Source of the DNA: Muraenolepis orangiensis
Lineage: Eukaryota > Chordata > Actinopteri > Gadiformes > Muraenolepididae
Assembly: GCA_027704905.1 (NCBI GenBank)
Contig: CM051019.1
Location: 23,683,741 to 23,747,740 of the forward strand
Length of the DNA stretch: 64,000 nt
Direction of reading: 5' to 3'
Under the pieces are notes generated by a model. The model had not been told where the DNA came from and made no database searches. It worked only from the letters and a program-made list of their open reading frames with translations. The position numbers and the translations under genes are program-made. How positions within the stretch are numbered: the stretch's first letter is position 1; the number at the start of each line of letters is the position of its first letter. Shown one piece after another: positions 53,807 to 64,000 of the stretch.

Positions 53807-56800
53807 TCAGCTGAGGGGTAAGGACTGTAGGTTATCTACATATTCTATTAATGGGTGCCAATGTGTAAAACAATTATCAGAGGATCCTTGAATAACAAAA
53901 TTTATTTTCTCTAATTTTAGAAAATACATAACGCCACTCAGCCATGATTTGGTTGAGGGGGAGGTTTTCCAGTGTAGGAGTATCCTCCGTCGGGCAATCA
54001 GTGATGCAAAGGCTATAATGTTTGATTGTCTATTGGGCAAGACCACACCCTCCTCAGGAATCCCAAAAATGGCAATCTGAGGGCAAGGTAGAATAGTCCT
54101 CCCTAGTGCTTCAGTGATGATATTAAAGATGGATTTCCAGAACGTTCTCAGCTTAGGACAAGACCAAAACATATGAGATATGTTCCCTGGCCAATGGGAA
54201 CAACTATTACAATTAACAGGTAAATTATGGTAGATATTAGATAATTCTGCTCTACTATAATGGATTCTATGAAGGACTTTAAACTGGATAAGACTAAGTC
54301 TAGCACATGAAGAGGATGAGTTAACTCTCCCCAACACCCGCTCCCACTAGTCATCGGAAAAGGTGACCCCTAGTTCGGTCTCCCAACTTGTCCTGATTCT
54401 ATTTATAGTTGTGTCCTCATGAGGGATAGCCTCGTACAAATATGAAATATGGCCCCTATCCATACTCGCTGAAGGGAGAAAACACCCAAAACCTGAGGGA
54501 GGGGGCAAATGTGGGAACACAGCAGAATAGGTTTTCACAAAGTGCAGAGCTTGGAAATATCTGAACCGATCAAAGCGTCGTAAATTATAGGTATCACACA
54601 GGTCTATAGGTCTCTATATATAAACCACGATGGTTGCTCAAACTCTGCTCTTTACTCCATTTAGCAAATCCAGAATCCAGTTTAGCAGGCACAAAAAGAT
54701 GATTGTTACAAATGGGTGCCAACATGGAGAGTGAGGTCCATCCAAATGTCTTTCTTATTTGGGCCCAGATCTTTAGTGTTGAGACACCGATTGGGTTAGT
54801 ACTATGTTCTGATGGATGGCATACTACTGCAGACTACAGCCGGGAGGGAGGACGACACACAAGAACTGGCTTCAAGAGAACACCAGCTACTATCTGATTC
54901 GCTCAGCCAAAGAATCATTTTATGAAGGTTAGCAGCCCAATAATAGCGCCTCAAATGTGCTACAGCCAGACCTCCCTGCACTCTACTTCTTTGCAGTAAT
55001 GATAATCTAATTCTTGGAGTTTTGCCCTCCCAAATAAATTAGGAAATTAACTTATCCAGTTTAAGAAAGAATGACTTGGGTAGAAACAGGGGGAGACATT
55101 GGAATAGGTACAAATATCTAAACAATATATTCATTTTGATGGATTGCACTCTACCATTGCTCTGGATCTGATACATAAAGCAGAAAATCCTCTGCGTAGA
55201 GAGAAGTCTTGTGTTCAGCACCCCCTCTCCTGACCCCAGTGAACAGAGCGTCACGGATAAGGCCTCAATGGCAACAGTGAAGAGCAGGGGTGACAAAGGG
55301 CCTCCCTGGTGAGTCCCTAGAACGGGAGATGTTGGTAGAGGCACAAGCTTGTGGGGAGGTGGAAAGCAAGCGTATCAAAGATAAAAGTTTTTTTCCAAAT
55401 CCAAATTGCTCTAGTGTGGAGAACAGGTAGCTCCACTCCACCCTATCAAAAGCTTCCTCTGCATCAAGAGAAACCACTACTTCAGAATTTATTTGAGGGC
55501 TTGGCGAATTAATGATGCTTAACAGTTTACGAATATTAGTAGAAGAATGGTGGTTCTTTATAAAGCTTGTCTGGTCTTCAGCTATCACCGTGGGCAGTAC
55601 AGTCTCTAGCCTACAAGCCAGCACCTTGGCCAATATTTTAACATCCACATTAAGAAGCGAAATAGGGCGATATGATGAACAGCTAGTGGGGTCTTTATCC
55701 TTCTTAAGGAGTAGAGAAATGTGTGAGAGTGGGTGGTAGGATACCTCTCTCCAGTGAGTCCTCATCATCTCTAATAGCAGAGGGGCTAATTTGCCTGAGA
55801 ATTTCTTTATAAATTCTACTGGATAGCCATCTGGGCCTGGAGATTTCTCACTTTGCATTTTCTGAACAGCAGCTGCAATCTCACTAAAGTTCAATGGCCT
55901 ATCCAGATGGTGAGACTCGTCTGGGGAGATCTTGGGAATAGTATGGCGTAAAATAGTAACAAAAAAGTTCAGAGGTATAAAGTTTGGAGTACAATGACAT
56001 AAATGCATCGTTAATGTGTTTTGGATCTGTCGTTAGTGAACCTGAGTCATCTCAAATCTGCGGTATTAACTGTGAAGCTGCTCGACACTTTAACTGGTGG
56101 GCCAGGAGTCTCCCTGCTTTATCTCCATGCTCATAAAAGGTGCCCCGAGCCCTAAGTAGGAGCCGTTCTGCATCCCTGGTGGTCAAGAGACTGTATTCTG
56201 TCTGAATGCTAAGTCTATCCTTGTAGAGCTCTGGGAATGGAGTTTCAGCATAGCGGCAGTCAAGCTCTTTAATCAAAGCCACTAGCTCCTCTTGCCTTCT
56301 GCAACGCTTTTTATTAACATGAGCAGTGTATGAAATGATTGTGCCCCTGATGTTTGCCTTTGAGTCTCCCAGGTCAATCGCTTGAGATATGACACCACAA
56401 AACTCAGCAGAAGACAGCAAACGAGGGTCCAGTCTCCAAGAACGGGGCTTCTTTCGGTTTAGATTTGAAAGAGAGCTAAAAAATGATGGGGGCATGATCT
56501 GATATGGTTATACCGAGTATTTGGCTGACGTCAGAGAGGGTAATAGAGCTTTATCAAAAAAGAAATAGTCAATGCGTGTGTAAGAGTTATGAACATGGAA
56601 GAAAAATTAGAAGTTTTTCTGTGGGGTGAATAAACCTCCAAGGGTCAATGCAGCCAAACTGGTTCATAAAGGTGGACAATGTTTGAGACATCTTAGAAGG
56701 TACAGCAGCTCTAGTACTAGATCTATCAAGGTGAGGGTCTATGACACAGTTAATATCTCCTCCTAGTATCAGATGATGAGTATTCAAATTGGGAAGTGGA

Positions 56801-57167
56801 GAGAAGAGATTCTTCATAAAGCTAACATCATCTCAATTAGGTGCATACACACTTACAAGGACAACAGGGGTCTGATACAGTGAGCCAGTTACTATTATGA
56901 AGCGACCATTAGGGTGTGAGATAGTCTTAGTGGGAATTAACTGCACTTTCTTTTAAGGTCAAATTTAGAATGAAAAGTCTGGCCAATCCATGGTCTAGAG
57001 AGCTTTCCGTGATCGCACGTTTCTTGGAGAAATATAATATTGCCTTTCAACTTCTTAATATGGGAAAATACCCTAGACCGTTTAACTGGTCCATTTATCC
57101 CACCGACATTCCATGAAAGGAATCTGACTGTACCGCCTAAACCCATTGAAACACTTGCACTAGTCAT
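53807..57167 (-). pseudogene. L1-like LINE ORF2, many frameshifts
   Basis: Minus-strand segments in order. 56937-57167 has the apurinic endonuclease start (FLSWNVGGINGP, IIFLQETCDH); 56587-56817 the endonuclease middle (LILGGDINCVIDP); 56052-56495 the linker (LLLRARGTFYEHGDKAGRLL). 55265-56008 is the reverse transcriptase (SEKSPGPDGYPVEFIKKF, YRPISLLNVDVKILAKVLA, VVSLDAEEAFDRVEW). 55039-55344 has a QGGPLSPLLF motif, and 53807-54337 the C-terminal region with a Cys-His pattern (CNSCSHWPGNISHMFWSC). The YXDD block is not seen in frame. Length is near full ORF2, but it is inactive. Confidence 0.85.
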
Positions 57168-57983
57168 TATGTGACCTTAGCGAGGTAGATGGTAGAATGG
57201 TACAGTAGAAGTCGCAGAATGCATAATACTCCCACGGGCGGAATATACATTTTTTGCCAGCCTGGGCAACAGTGCCATTAGGTTCAGAAAAGTGCACGTT
57301 AAAGTGTGAGCCAAAACACACAAAAAGACAAAAAAAAACAATAATAATATAGTAGACAACAAGAAACACACAAAAAACCCTCCCAGCCCTAAGATGATCA
57401 CCCTCCCTCCCCCCTCCCCGCACATCAAGCGCTCCCATCCCCAAACGATGGAAACGATTGTGCAGACTCCAACGGGAGCCATTCCCTTACCAGAAGTACT
57501 TACCACTATGTAACCGGAGCTAACCAAAAAAAAGGGAAGCTCAGCATATTTGTATAAAGATACTGAAAATAGTGAAATAGTGAAGTAGCGAAGTCGGATA
57601 TGCTACACGCAAACAGACATATCTCACAGATGTAGAAATGAGTGCCAGCTTCTGCTTTCAATTTGAGACAACCTCAAAAACTAATGAAAGTAAAAAAACA
57701 CTACTATGGTCGAAAAGTAGGCTACACTGCCAAGCCCAATACACAATGAGCAGATACAGAAATAACATTTAAGAATATAACAGTATTTCCACCCAAAAAG
57801 ATGGAGAATAACATCACGCCATCCTTTGCAATACAATCATATACAAATAAATAGCAGGCAGGTGTACTAGGAACTAGGATGATAATAGCCTACTGGTCAC
57901 TGAAACAACTTATTAAGCTAAACTGGTCACTGTAGCCTACCCCAGATATAATCAGAACCATCTATTTCTAAACGTATTGATCT
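57168..57983 (-). other. L1-like inter-ORF or leader sequence
   Basis: No gene seen. It lies between ORF2 and the Harbinger-like insertion and is probably part of the L1-like element between ORF1 and ORF2. Confidence 0.45.
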
Positions 57984-58256
57984 GGGGTGGGTTTCCCGAA
58001 GCCTTCTTAACGCTACGTCGTTCGTAAGTTCCACCTTAAGCTGTACCTTAACGTCTCGCCGTGTTTCCCGAAACGTTCTTAGCTAAGTATACCTTCCGTA
58101 AGTGACACTTTCGTAAGGCAGGTCTGGACCTCTCTTAACTCTACCTTAGCGATGTTGTCAGCTCACTCCGCTAGTGGTCACCACTGTTCCGACCCGCAAG
58201 CCTCTGAAATCAGCTGTTGGCCTAGTTTAATTTCAATCTGTGAATCAATATGTAGT

Positions 58257-58490
58257 TCATAACGGTAATAATATACAACAAAAATACCACATTAATGGGA
58301 ATGTTTTCATGCCGAAATTGTACATTACGGTGGATACATTTTGCACTTTATTGAACATGAAATCGCCTCTTAAACTCCTAAAACTCGAAAACAGTGCTTC
58401 ACGATTCAGCGCCACCTCATCCAGCATGACCTCCATGTCCACATTGGTGACGCTGGCGGACCGCTTTTTGCGATGTTTTTGCCCTGACAT
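58257..58490 (-). pseudogene. Myb/SANT-like accessory ORF fragment
   Basis: Starts MSGQKHRKKRSASVTNVDME and continues VMLDEVALNREALF. A Lys/Arg-rich start followed by a helix of this type recalls the Myb-like DNA-binding partner encoded by Harbinger elements. After about 45 residues the product loses similarity. The hAT MITE is inserted exactly at its start codon. Confidence 0.4.
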
Positions 58491-58772
58491 CAGTGGTGTA
58501 GCGGAGGCCCCCGCAGACCCCGCGGTGCGGGGGAGACCCGGAGTTTAGGAGGCCCCCACCCCCAGGGCCCCCCCCCTACCTGTTAAGTTGCTAGGCACCA
58601 CGGTTTGACTGGCCATCTGGCATACCTGCCGGCCCGGACCACCACCCTACCATCGGACTTCACGATCGCGTCAACCCCCCCCCCCCCCGTTGGACTTCAT
58701 GATCGCGACAACCCCCCCCCGTTGGACTTCATGACCTGCGGGGGAGCCCCGAAATATTGCGCAACACCACTG
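58491..58772. mobile_element. hAT MITE with 8-bp TSD
   Basis: 282 bp, ends CAGTGGTGT and its inverse ACACCACTG, flanked by perfect CCTGACAT (58483-58490, 58773-58780). The interior is C-rich with two poly-C runs and a repeated GTTGGACTTCATGA motif. Confidence 0.93.
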
Positions 58773-59524
58773 CCTGACATATCTAATGTTACATATCAAA
58801 TTTCTCATTTCTTGTTGGTGCGCTTTTATTGAAATTGTCAGCCAATCAGAGAGAATTGTGAACTACACCAGTTATGTGATGGGGCTGCTGGTTAATCAAC
58901 CCTAATTGCAAAGTTATTTAAGGCACCATGACAATGATATAAAAAATATTTAAATCAACCTTTTCTTGCCAAATAAGGTGTACTGGTAGGTGGCGTAATT
59001 TGTTGAGGTGGTGTAGCGGGAAGAGGCTTGATATCACAATCTGAGGTGGCGGGCTCGTGCCACCTGTAGGCAATCATTATATTTACGGTTTGATAATTGA
59101 GTTTGTAAGTTTTAAATTCTATGAATATGTTCTCAGTCATGATAAATGCAATATTGTTTAGTATTCCTGCAGTGTTTTATTGACAAAGAACACCACATCC
59201 TCTCATAACGCAGTGAAACAGTCGCTACCTGGAGTGAAAAGTCGATTCTCGAGTCATCGATTTCAGCACAACGTCGGACGTAAGAAGGTATACCTTAAGC
59301 AGCCTCCTAAGGGATAGTTCGGGGAACACACGTAGAACAGTAAACAACTTTAGTAAGGTATACCTTTCAAGTCTTCGTAACACGCTAAGAGACAACGTTA
59401 TCAGGAAACCCACCCCTGGTCAATAAGAGATAGTTTAATGCAACATTCATGGCATAGGCTACCTGTCAAGAACTCACCAGGACCGTCAGAGCAGGATAAG
59501 AAAAAGCAGGCAGTCCATGTATAA

Positions 59525-59608
59525 ATCAGACCCGTTTCAGATTTCTGACGAAGGTCTCAGCTTCTTTCGACGAAGTGAACTCTTGCTCCACGCCGTTGTA
59601 GGTGACGC
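59525..59608 (-). pseudogene. L1-like ORF1 C-terminal fragment
   Basis: 28 minus-strand codons (VTYNGVEQEFTSSKEAETFV, RNLKRV, stop) resemble the RNA-binding C-terminal domain end of fish L1/Tx1 ORF1 proteins. The N-terminal part is at 61565-61916; the middle is lost at the LTR-element junction. Confidence 0.55.
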
Positions 59609-60294
59609 GCAGGCGATGGGTACCAGACGGGAGAACTACGTCAATAGTTTAGTAACGACCTCACGCTGGGGTAAAGGAAAGACAACGTATATATACCCCA
59701 GGTGAGGTGATCAACAAATGACACGGGGGGAAATTGAGTCCAGGTGTGTGTGTGTGTGTGTGTGGCCAGCGCACGTGGCTAGGCCACGCCCCCTGCCAAC
59801 CAACGCGATTGTTGACAGGAGTGTGTGCGCCACCAGCGCACGTGGCTAGGCCACGCCCCCTGCCAACCACCGTAACCGTGACAGTACCCCCCCCTCAACG
59901 GGCGCTTGCTGGCGTCCAACCCGGCTTGAAGGGGTGTTCCCGGTGGCAGTTGAGGGAAAAGAACAGATCCCGACTGTAGCGGCGCGGGGGCCAACCCCGC
60001 CCCTCTGGACCGTCTGCGTCCCAGTCGATGATCCGGGGGGGTGGAGGAGATTTGGTGGGCGGGTGGGGCCCGGGAAGAGAGCCACCCCGTCTGCCCAAGT
60101 CGGTGGGAGTCCCCTCTGGAGGTCTCCTCTGGACCCTCCTCCAGGGGTCTCCTCTAAGGGTCTCCTTCGGGACCTCCTCTGGAGTCTCCTCAGGGGTCTG
60201 CTCTGAACCCCCTCTGTAGTCGACAGCCGGGGACCGCGTGACGTCGTCGGGCGGATACGGCGCGGCATCAGCAGACGGGGGCTGCGTGACGTCA

Positions 60295-60501
60295 GCAGAC
60301 GGGGGCCGCTTGACGTCATCAGGCGGGTACGGCTTGACGTCATCAGGCGGGTACGGCGCGACGTCCTCAGGCGAGTGCGGAGCGACATCCTCCGCACTCG
60401 CCTGAGGACGTCGCGCCGTACCCGCCTGATGACGTCAAGCCGTACCCGCCTGATGACGTCAAGCCGTACCCGCCTGATGACGTCAAGCGGCCCCCGTCTG
60501 C
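60295..60501. repeat. large palindrome with 88-bp arms
   Basis: 74-bp perfect arms 60309-60382 and 60390-60463 around a 7-nt loop. After one extra 24-bp unit on the right arm (60464-60487), 14 more bases pair (60295-60308 with 60488-60501). It consists of the 24-bp repeat unit in opposite orientations. Confidence 0.93.
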
Positions 60502-61077
60502 AGCCGGGGGCGGAGCGACGTCGTCAGCCGGGTGCGGAGCGACGTCGTCAGCCGGGTGCGGAGCGGCGTCGTCAGCCGGGTGCGGAGCGACGTCGTCAGC
60601 CGGGTGCGGAGCGACGTCGTCAGCCGGGTGCGGAGCGACGTCGTCAGCCGGGTGCGGAGCGACGTCGTCAGCCGGGTGCGGAGCGACGTCATCAGCCGGG
60701 TGCGGAGCGACGTCATCAGCCGGGTGCGGAGCGACGTCCTCAGGCGAGTGCGGAGCGACGTCCTCAGGCGAGTGCGGAGCGACGTCCTCAGGCGAGTGCG
60801 GAGCGACATCCTCAGGCGGGTGCGGAGCGACGTCCTCAGGCGGGTGCGGAGCGGCGTCGTCAGCCGGGTGCGGAGCGACGTCGTCAGCCGGGTGCGGAGC
60901 GACGTCGTCAGCCGGAAGCAGGGCGGCGTCCTCACGCCGGGGCAGCGCGGTCGGTGGAGGAAAACCGAAAGTCATTGGAACTTTCGGAGCGGCCAACCAC
61001 GCCCGAATATGCGCTATGTTAGCCTTTTCCTGGGCGACCCGGGTGATCCTCCACATGTCGCAGTTGCCGGGGTCCAT
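60367..61077 (-). CDS. gag-like ORF of non-autonomous element, copy 2
   Basis: 236 codons, start MDPGNCDMWRI, then a PADDVAPH array with SPEDVAPH variants. At the palindrome the same DNA is read from the other strand and the product changes to SSGGYGLT repeats before the frame stops. The remaining part is in another frame (59846-60397). Confidence 0.6.
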   Translation of the reverse strand: MDPGNCDMWRITRVAQEKANIAHIRAWLAAPKVPMTFGFPPPTALPRREDAALLPADDVAPHPADDVAPHPADDAAPHPPEDVAPHPPEDVAPHSPEDVAPHSPEDVAPHSPEDVAPHPADDVAPHPADDVAPHPADDVAPHPADDVAPHPADDVAPHPADDVAPHPADDAAPHPADDVAPHPADDVAPPPAADGGRLTSSGGYGLTSSGGYGLTSSGGYGATSSGECGGCRSALA

Positions 61078-61564
61078 GGTGGTGAGGTCGTTCTGTCACG
61101 AGAGAGGGAGTGGGTTGGACCCCGAACGCAGACGCCGACAAGTGGAGAGTGATACGAACGGCTTTATTTGCACCAAACACACAAAGTCACAAGAGTGCCC
61201 AGGGAGGACGATCCGCGGAGTACCGGCGGGTAGTCCGGGACAGGGGAAGAAGTCTGTACCGGGGGTATCGGGTGCGGAGTACCGGCAGGTAGTTGGCAGG
61301 CGATGGGTACCAGACGGGAGAACTACGTGAATAGTTTAGTAACGACCTCACGCTGGGGTGAAGGAAAGTATATATACCCCAGGTGAGGTGATCAACAAAT
61401 GACACGGGGGGAAATTGAGTCCAGGTGTGTGTGTGTGTGTGTGTGGCCAGCGCACGTGGCTAGGCAACGCCCCCTGCCAACCAACGTGATTGTTGACAGG
61501 AGTGTGTGCGCCACCAGCGCACGTGGCTAGGCCACGCCCCCTGCCAACCACCGTAACCGTGACA

Positions 61565-61916
61565 TCCTCCATTTTCCCAACCGTACTTTTCAGGCCTACT
61601 ACATCGAACTGTATCCACGTTATTGTGGCAGATAATTCCATTTTCAGGGCATGAAGCTCCGATTTAATTGTTGCCAAGTCATTTCCCAAGGTGGCCTGCA
61701 ACTCAGACCTAAAGATTTCCGCAGTGTAGAATGTGGAGAATTGAGAGAATTGAGAGAAATAGAATTGAGAGCTGGGACATGTATCGCGCTGTCAGCCGGG
61801 GCAAAGTGCACTTCCACGGGGGTCGCGGACTCACGAGGCTGCGAGGCCTCGCTACATTTACTCAGCTTCAGTTGAGATTGAGTTGTAGTCGACGGCTTTC
61901 CAGATTTTCCGGGCAT
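61565..61916 (-). pseudogene. L1-like ORF1 N-terminal part
   Basis: ATG at 61914-61916 starts MPGKSGKPSTTTQSQLKLSK. One frameshift near 61700 leads into a coiled coil (LATIKSELHALKMELSATI). It is cut by the LTR element at 61564 at KMED. It pairs with ORF2 at 53807-57167 as parts of one minus-strand LINE. Confidence 0.65.
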
Positions 61917-62220
61917 TTTCGCTATCAAAAAACAAGTACCAGAATCCAGACAAGTACTAAGTACTCGTCAAAAAAAAAAATATATATAACAAAGAAATTG
62001 TAATTGTAAGGTGCCTATATTATACAATTAATGATTTTGCTGCAGGAGCTCCCAAACTTCCGTGTCACTCCATAGTTAGCCAAGCCGGAAGTCCAAAAAT
62101 CTTTTTTTGATGCTGTTTCTCCATATTTACAAACGTCAAGTCAATTTTGCCGGACAGTGTTATGAGCCCTTTTCCTTTACTCCTCGCTTAACTCTCTAGA
62201 TGTCATTGCCTACGTTGTTT
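61917..62220. other. L1-like 5' leader and junction
   Basis: A-run at 61971-61980 and no coding sequence. Somewhere here the L1-like element meets the second ERV. Confidence 0.4.
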
Positions 62221-64000
62221 TCAAGTGTTATTGTTATCGTCAGGAAGCTCAGGAGGAACACCACTATTTTTCCCTCCCATCATTAAGGTTTGCCAATCGA
62301 TCCCGTATTTCCCCCTAGGTTCCAGGCAGGTGGTCTTGCTGGGGCACAATGTGTCAGGTGGTGCCAGATCGCCCCTGTTTTCTTTTTGACTTTCATGACG
62401 TGTGAGGTTGCCAACGTTACCTCCCACGGTCCTGTCCACCTTGGTTCATTGTACTTGCATTTGTGGACTTTTATCCACGCCCACCTCACCACATCACCTG
62501 GCTCAAGAACTGGGGTCTGTTTTCCCTCATTGATTTGGGAAAACAGAACTTGTCCGGCTTTGGTTAGTGCTCTGGTAGACTCTGTTATCTCATGCGTTAG
62601 TTCATCAAGGCTAGGTCCCTTTTGCCACCAGTCTCTTTTTTCCACTAGTCTTGCTGACTGTGGATAACATTTATTATGTTATTGTCAAAATGGCTACTGT
62701 TGTATAGACTCAGTTTTTCTGGATTACCGAATCTGGGGATGACTTAGAGATAACCATGCATTTTGGCTACACTTAGTGTACTCATCTAGTGAATGTGTCT
62801 GTGAGTTATTAGCAACATATTTGACCTTCCTTTCATTCAGCCATATCTATGAAATTAATGTCAACATGCTTGACTAGGCCTTGCTTGAATGTGCCCTATT
62901 GCTATGTAGTTCTCTATGATGTCTTGTGTATAGAGAGAGAACCAATGTTATTCAATGTTCACCTTCATCCAAAACAAAAACAAAAGATAAACAATTTAAA
63001 TAAATGAATTGAAATAACAATATCACAAAATAATTCCTCAATGAAACCCATTGAACAGCTTCTTCTTGTGGTCACCAGGGTTCCAAAAGGAGAACCCAGT
63101 CAGTCTGCCTCCTGCCAGACACCAAGGAGAAGCTTGAGATCACTACAAGGGGAGGAAAGGACGGGGAGGGAATCTTCACTTGACAACCGACTAGCAGGGA
63201 GCGCTTGGTTTACGCTGTCCCAGTTAGACCAGCACCTTAAGTGATTTCCTTCTCAATGTCTGCTGGCACACACTGACCAAGCATCCTCATTAATTGCCTA
63301 ATTGTGAATCTTAAAATAGCAAAAATCCACCTTAATTATGTCATTACTTTTAACTTTGTCACAGTTCTAAAAGTTTGAACAATTCTTATTTGTTTTATTG
63401 CATTCACACATCATTGAGCAAACCTACACGTACATTGGACTTCTAGAATGCTCCCAGAAACGGACCTTCCGTGCAGTGCTTCATGAACTCAGTACCCCAT
63501 TCTCTCTGTACCCCTTCCTCTTTCTCAGTACCTTATTCCTCTTTCACTCAGTATCTCTGACACTCTGCTGCTGGGGCAATAAACCCACTCACATCAATCA
63601 AACACACCCTCCAACTCACAGACTGTCAGTCTCAGACACTCACACGTCTGAGCTGATCCAGATTTCCACTAAACCTGGGTGTAATAAACCCCTCTCCTCA
63701 TAAACCCTTAGTCTGTGATTAAGACCAAAGCCAAACACTTGTTGTGTATTAGAAAGCCTCACATTGCTGTATCATAGACCATAGAGTGGTTCACTTTTGT
63801 TTACTCCATTTAAGACGGACACAGGTTTACTTAATGTTTTAATTGGTGTTGTAATACTTGAATAAATCATTTAAGGTTACACGTTTTTATTTTATTTTAA
63901 GTTTCATATCACCTTTTTGTTTATCTTTAACTGTTTTAGGTTAAATGACTGTGTTGATAGTTGCTATCCATGTTTGTTTGACACCATCGCTCTTTTTTTT
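62221..64000 (-). mobile_element. second ERV relative, cut by window end
   Basis: A minus-strand integrase end (62283-62645) is followed at 62690-63990 by non-coding sequence similar to 6975-7700 of the first ERV. LTRs and leader are not in the window. As in the first ERV, most of pol is missing between this family-specific region and the integrase tail. Confidence 0.7.
62283..62645 (-). pseudogene. pol: ERV integrase C-terminal region
   Basis: About 120 codons open on the minus strand. The order is a helical stretch with LTHEITESTRAL, a PGDVVRW motif, then the SH3-like C-terminal domain pattern with WTGPWEVTLAT, VKVKKKTG and IWHHLTHC. It is more complete than the remnant at 6195-6336 and clearly a different family member. 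The catalytic core is absent. Confidence 0.75.

Larger units (their letters stand above)
57984..59417 (-). mobile_element. PIF/Harbinger-like element, no transposase seen
   Basis: Ends are inverted repeats around GGGGTGGGTTTCC (57984-57996 and the inverse at 59405-59417), with ATTGAYC just outside each, so the repeats may be about 21 bp. Sub-terminal CGTAAG/CTTACG short motifs repeat. It carries a Myb-like ORF fragment (58257-58490) and is interrupted by a hAT MITE. The superfamily is inferred from the terminal sequence and ORF type. Confidence 0.6.
59609..61564 (-). mobile_element. compact non-autonomous LTR retrotransposon, copy 2
   Basis: 5' LTR on the right (61094-61564, 471 bp) and a truncated 3' LTR on the left (59609-59883), with a 1210-bp interior and a poly-G tract beside the 3' LTR. 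Same family as 11636-13455. It has no intact target duplication because the left end is deleted together with part of L1-like ORF1. Confidence 0.88.

Noticed and set aside
60375..61152. Plus-strand AERRRQPG and SRVRSDVV ORFs
   Set aside because: Antisense shadows of the 24-bp repeat in copy 2 of the non-autonomous LTR element.

Overview
The window is animal nuclear DNA, almost certainly from a teleost fish. It has no prokaryotic operons, but it has split exons with GT/AG splice sites, very long CA, CTG and GTAT microsatellites, fish-type LINEs (L2/CR1-like and L1-like), BEL, chromovirus, DIRS-like and hAT elements, and a spumavirus/gammaretrovirus-unassigned endogenous retrovirus (ERV). The species cannot be fixed from sequence alone; the microsatellite density would fit a gadiform, but that is a guess. 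Positions 16798-17797 are an assembly gap of exactly 1000 N. The only recognisable host coding content is a decayed minus-strand cluster of immunoglobulin-superfamily receptor exons. It includes V-set exons at 28.9, 42.5 and 50.3 kb plus a remnant at 31.8 kb, short Thr/Ser stalk exons at 27.7, 28.1, 42.1 and 48.9 kb, transmembrane exons at 23.0, 30.8 and 39.4 kb plus a remnant at 44.5 kb, and one candidate cytoplasmic exon at 38.5 kb. All exons share phase-1 junctions, so they would splice together, yet every V exon seen is damaged. Layout: 0-2 kb holds a hAT element with an 8-bp target duplication and receptor intron remnants. From 2.05 to 27.8 kb lies block A, which is paralogous to block B at 32.2-42.2 kb. 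Block A is block B plus several insertions: an ERV (3528-10045), a small non-autonomous LTR element (11636-13455), a long solo-LTR-like element (15506-16540), a Ty3/gypsy chromovirus (17798-22792, its 5' end in the gap) and a BEL element (about 23.5-27.6 kb). Three of these insertions have an intact empty site in block B. Both blocks carry an older decayed Ty3/gypsy gag-pol (14.0-16.8 and 35.9-38.2 kb) and a long CTG tract. Block B additionally carries an L2/CR1-like LINE at 40.2-41.6 kb, inserted into an 18-bp minisatellite. From 42.8 to 50.6 kb there are another LINE, a second gag fragment with minisatellite, a DIRS-like element, a solo ERV LTR and the third V exon. From 51 to 62 kb there is a hAT element containing a perfect 33-bp hairpin, and a minus-strand L1-like element split by a PIF/Harbinger-like element (itself hit by a hAT MITE) and by a second copy of the non-autonomous LTR element. 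The window ends inside a second ERV relative that retains an integrase C-terminus. The elements do not form a pathway; the story is a duplicating immune-type receptor locus repeatedly invaded by transposons. The most unusual items are the duplication with matched empty sites, the ERV leader made of repeated small hairpins, the non-autonomous LTR family with an expanding 24-bp coding repeat and an 88-bp-arm palindrome, and the 18-bp minisatellite found at five loci.
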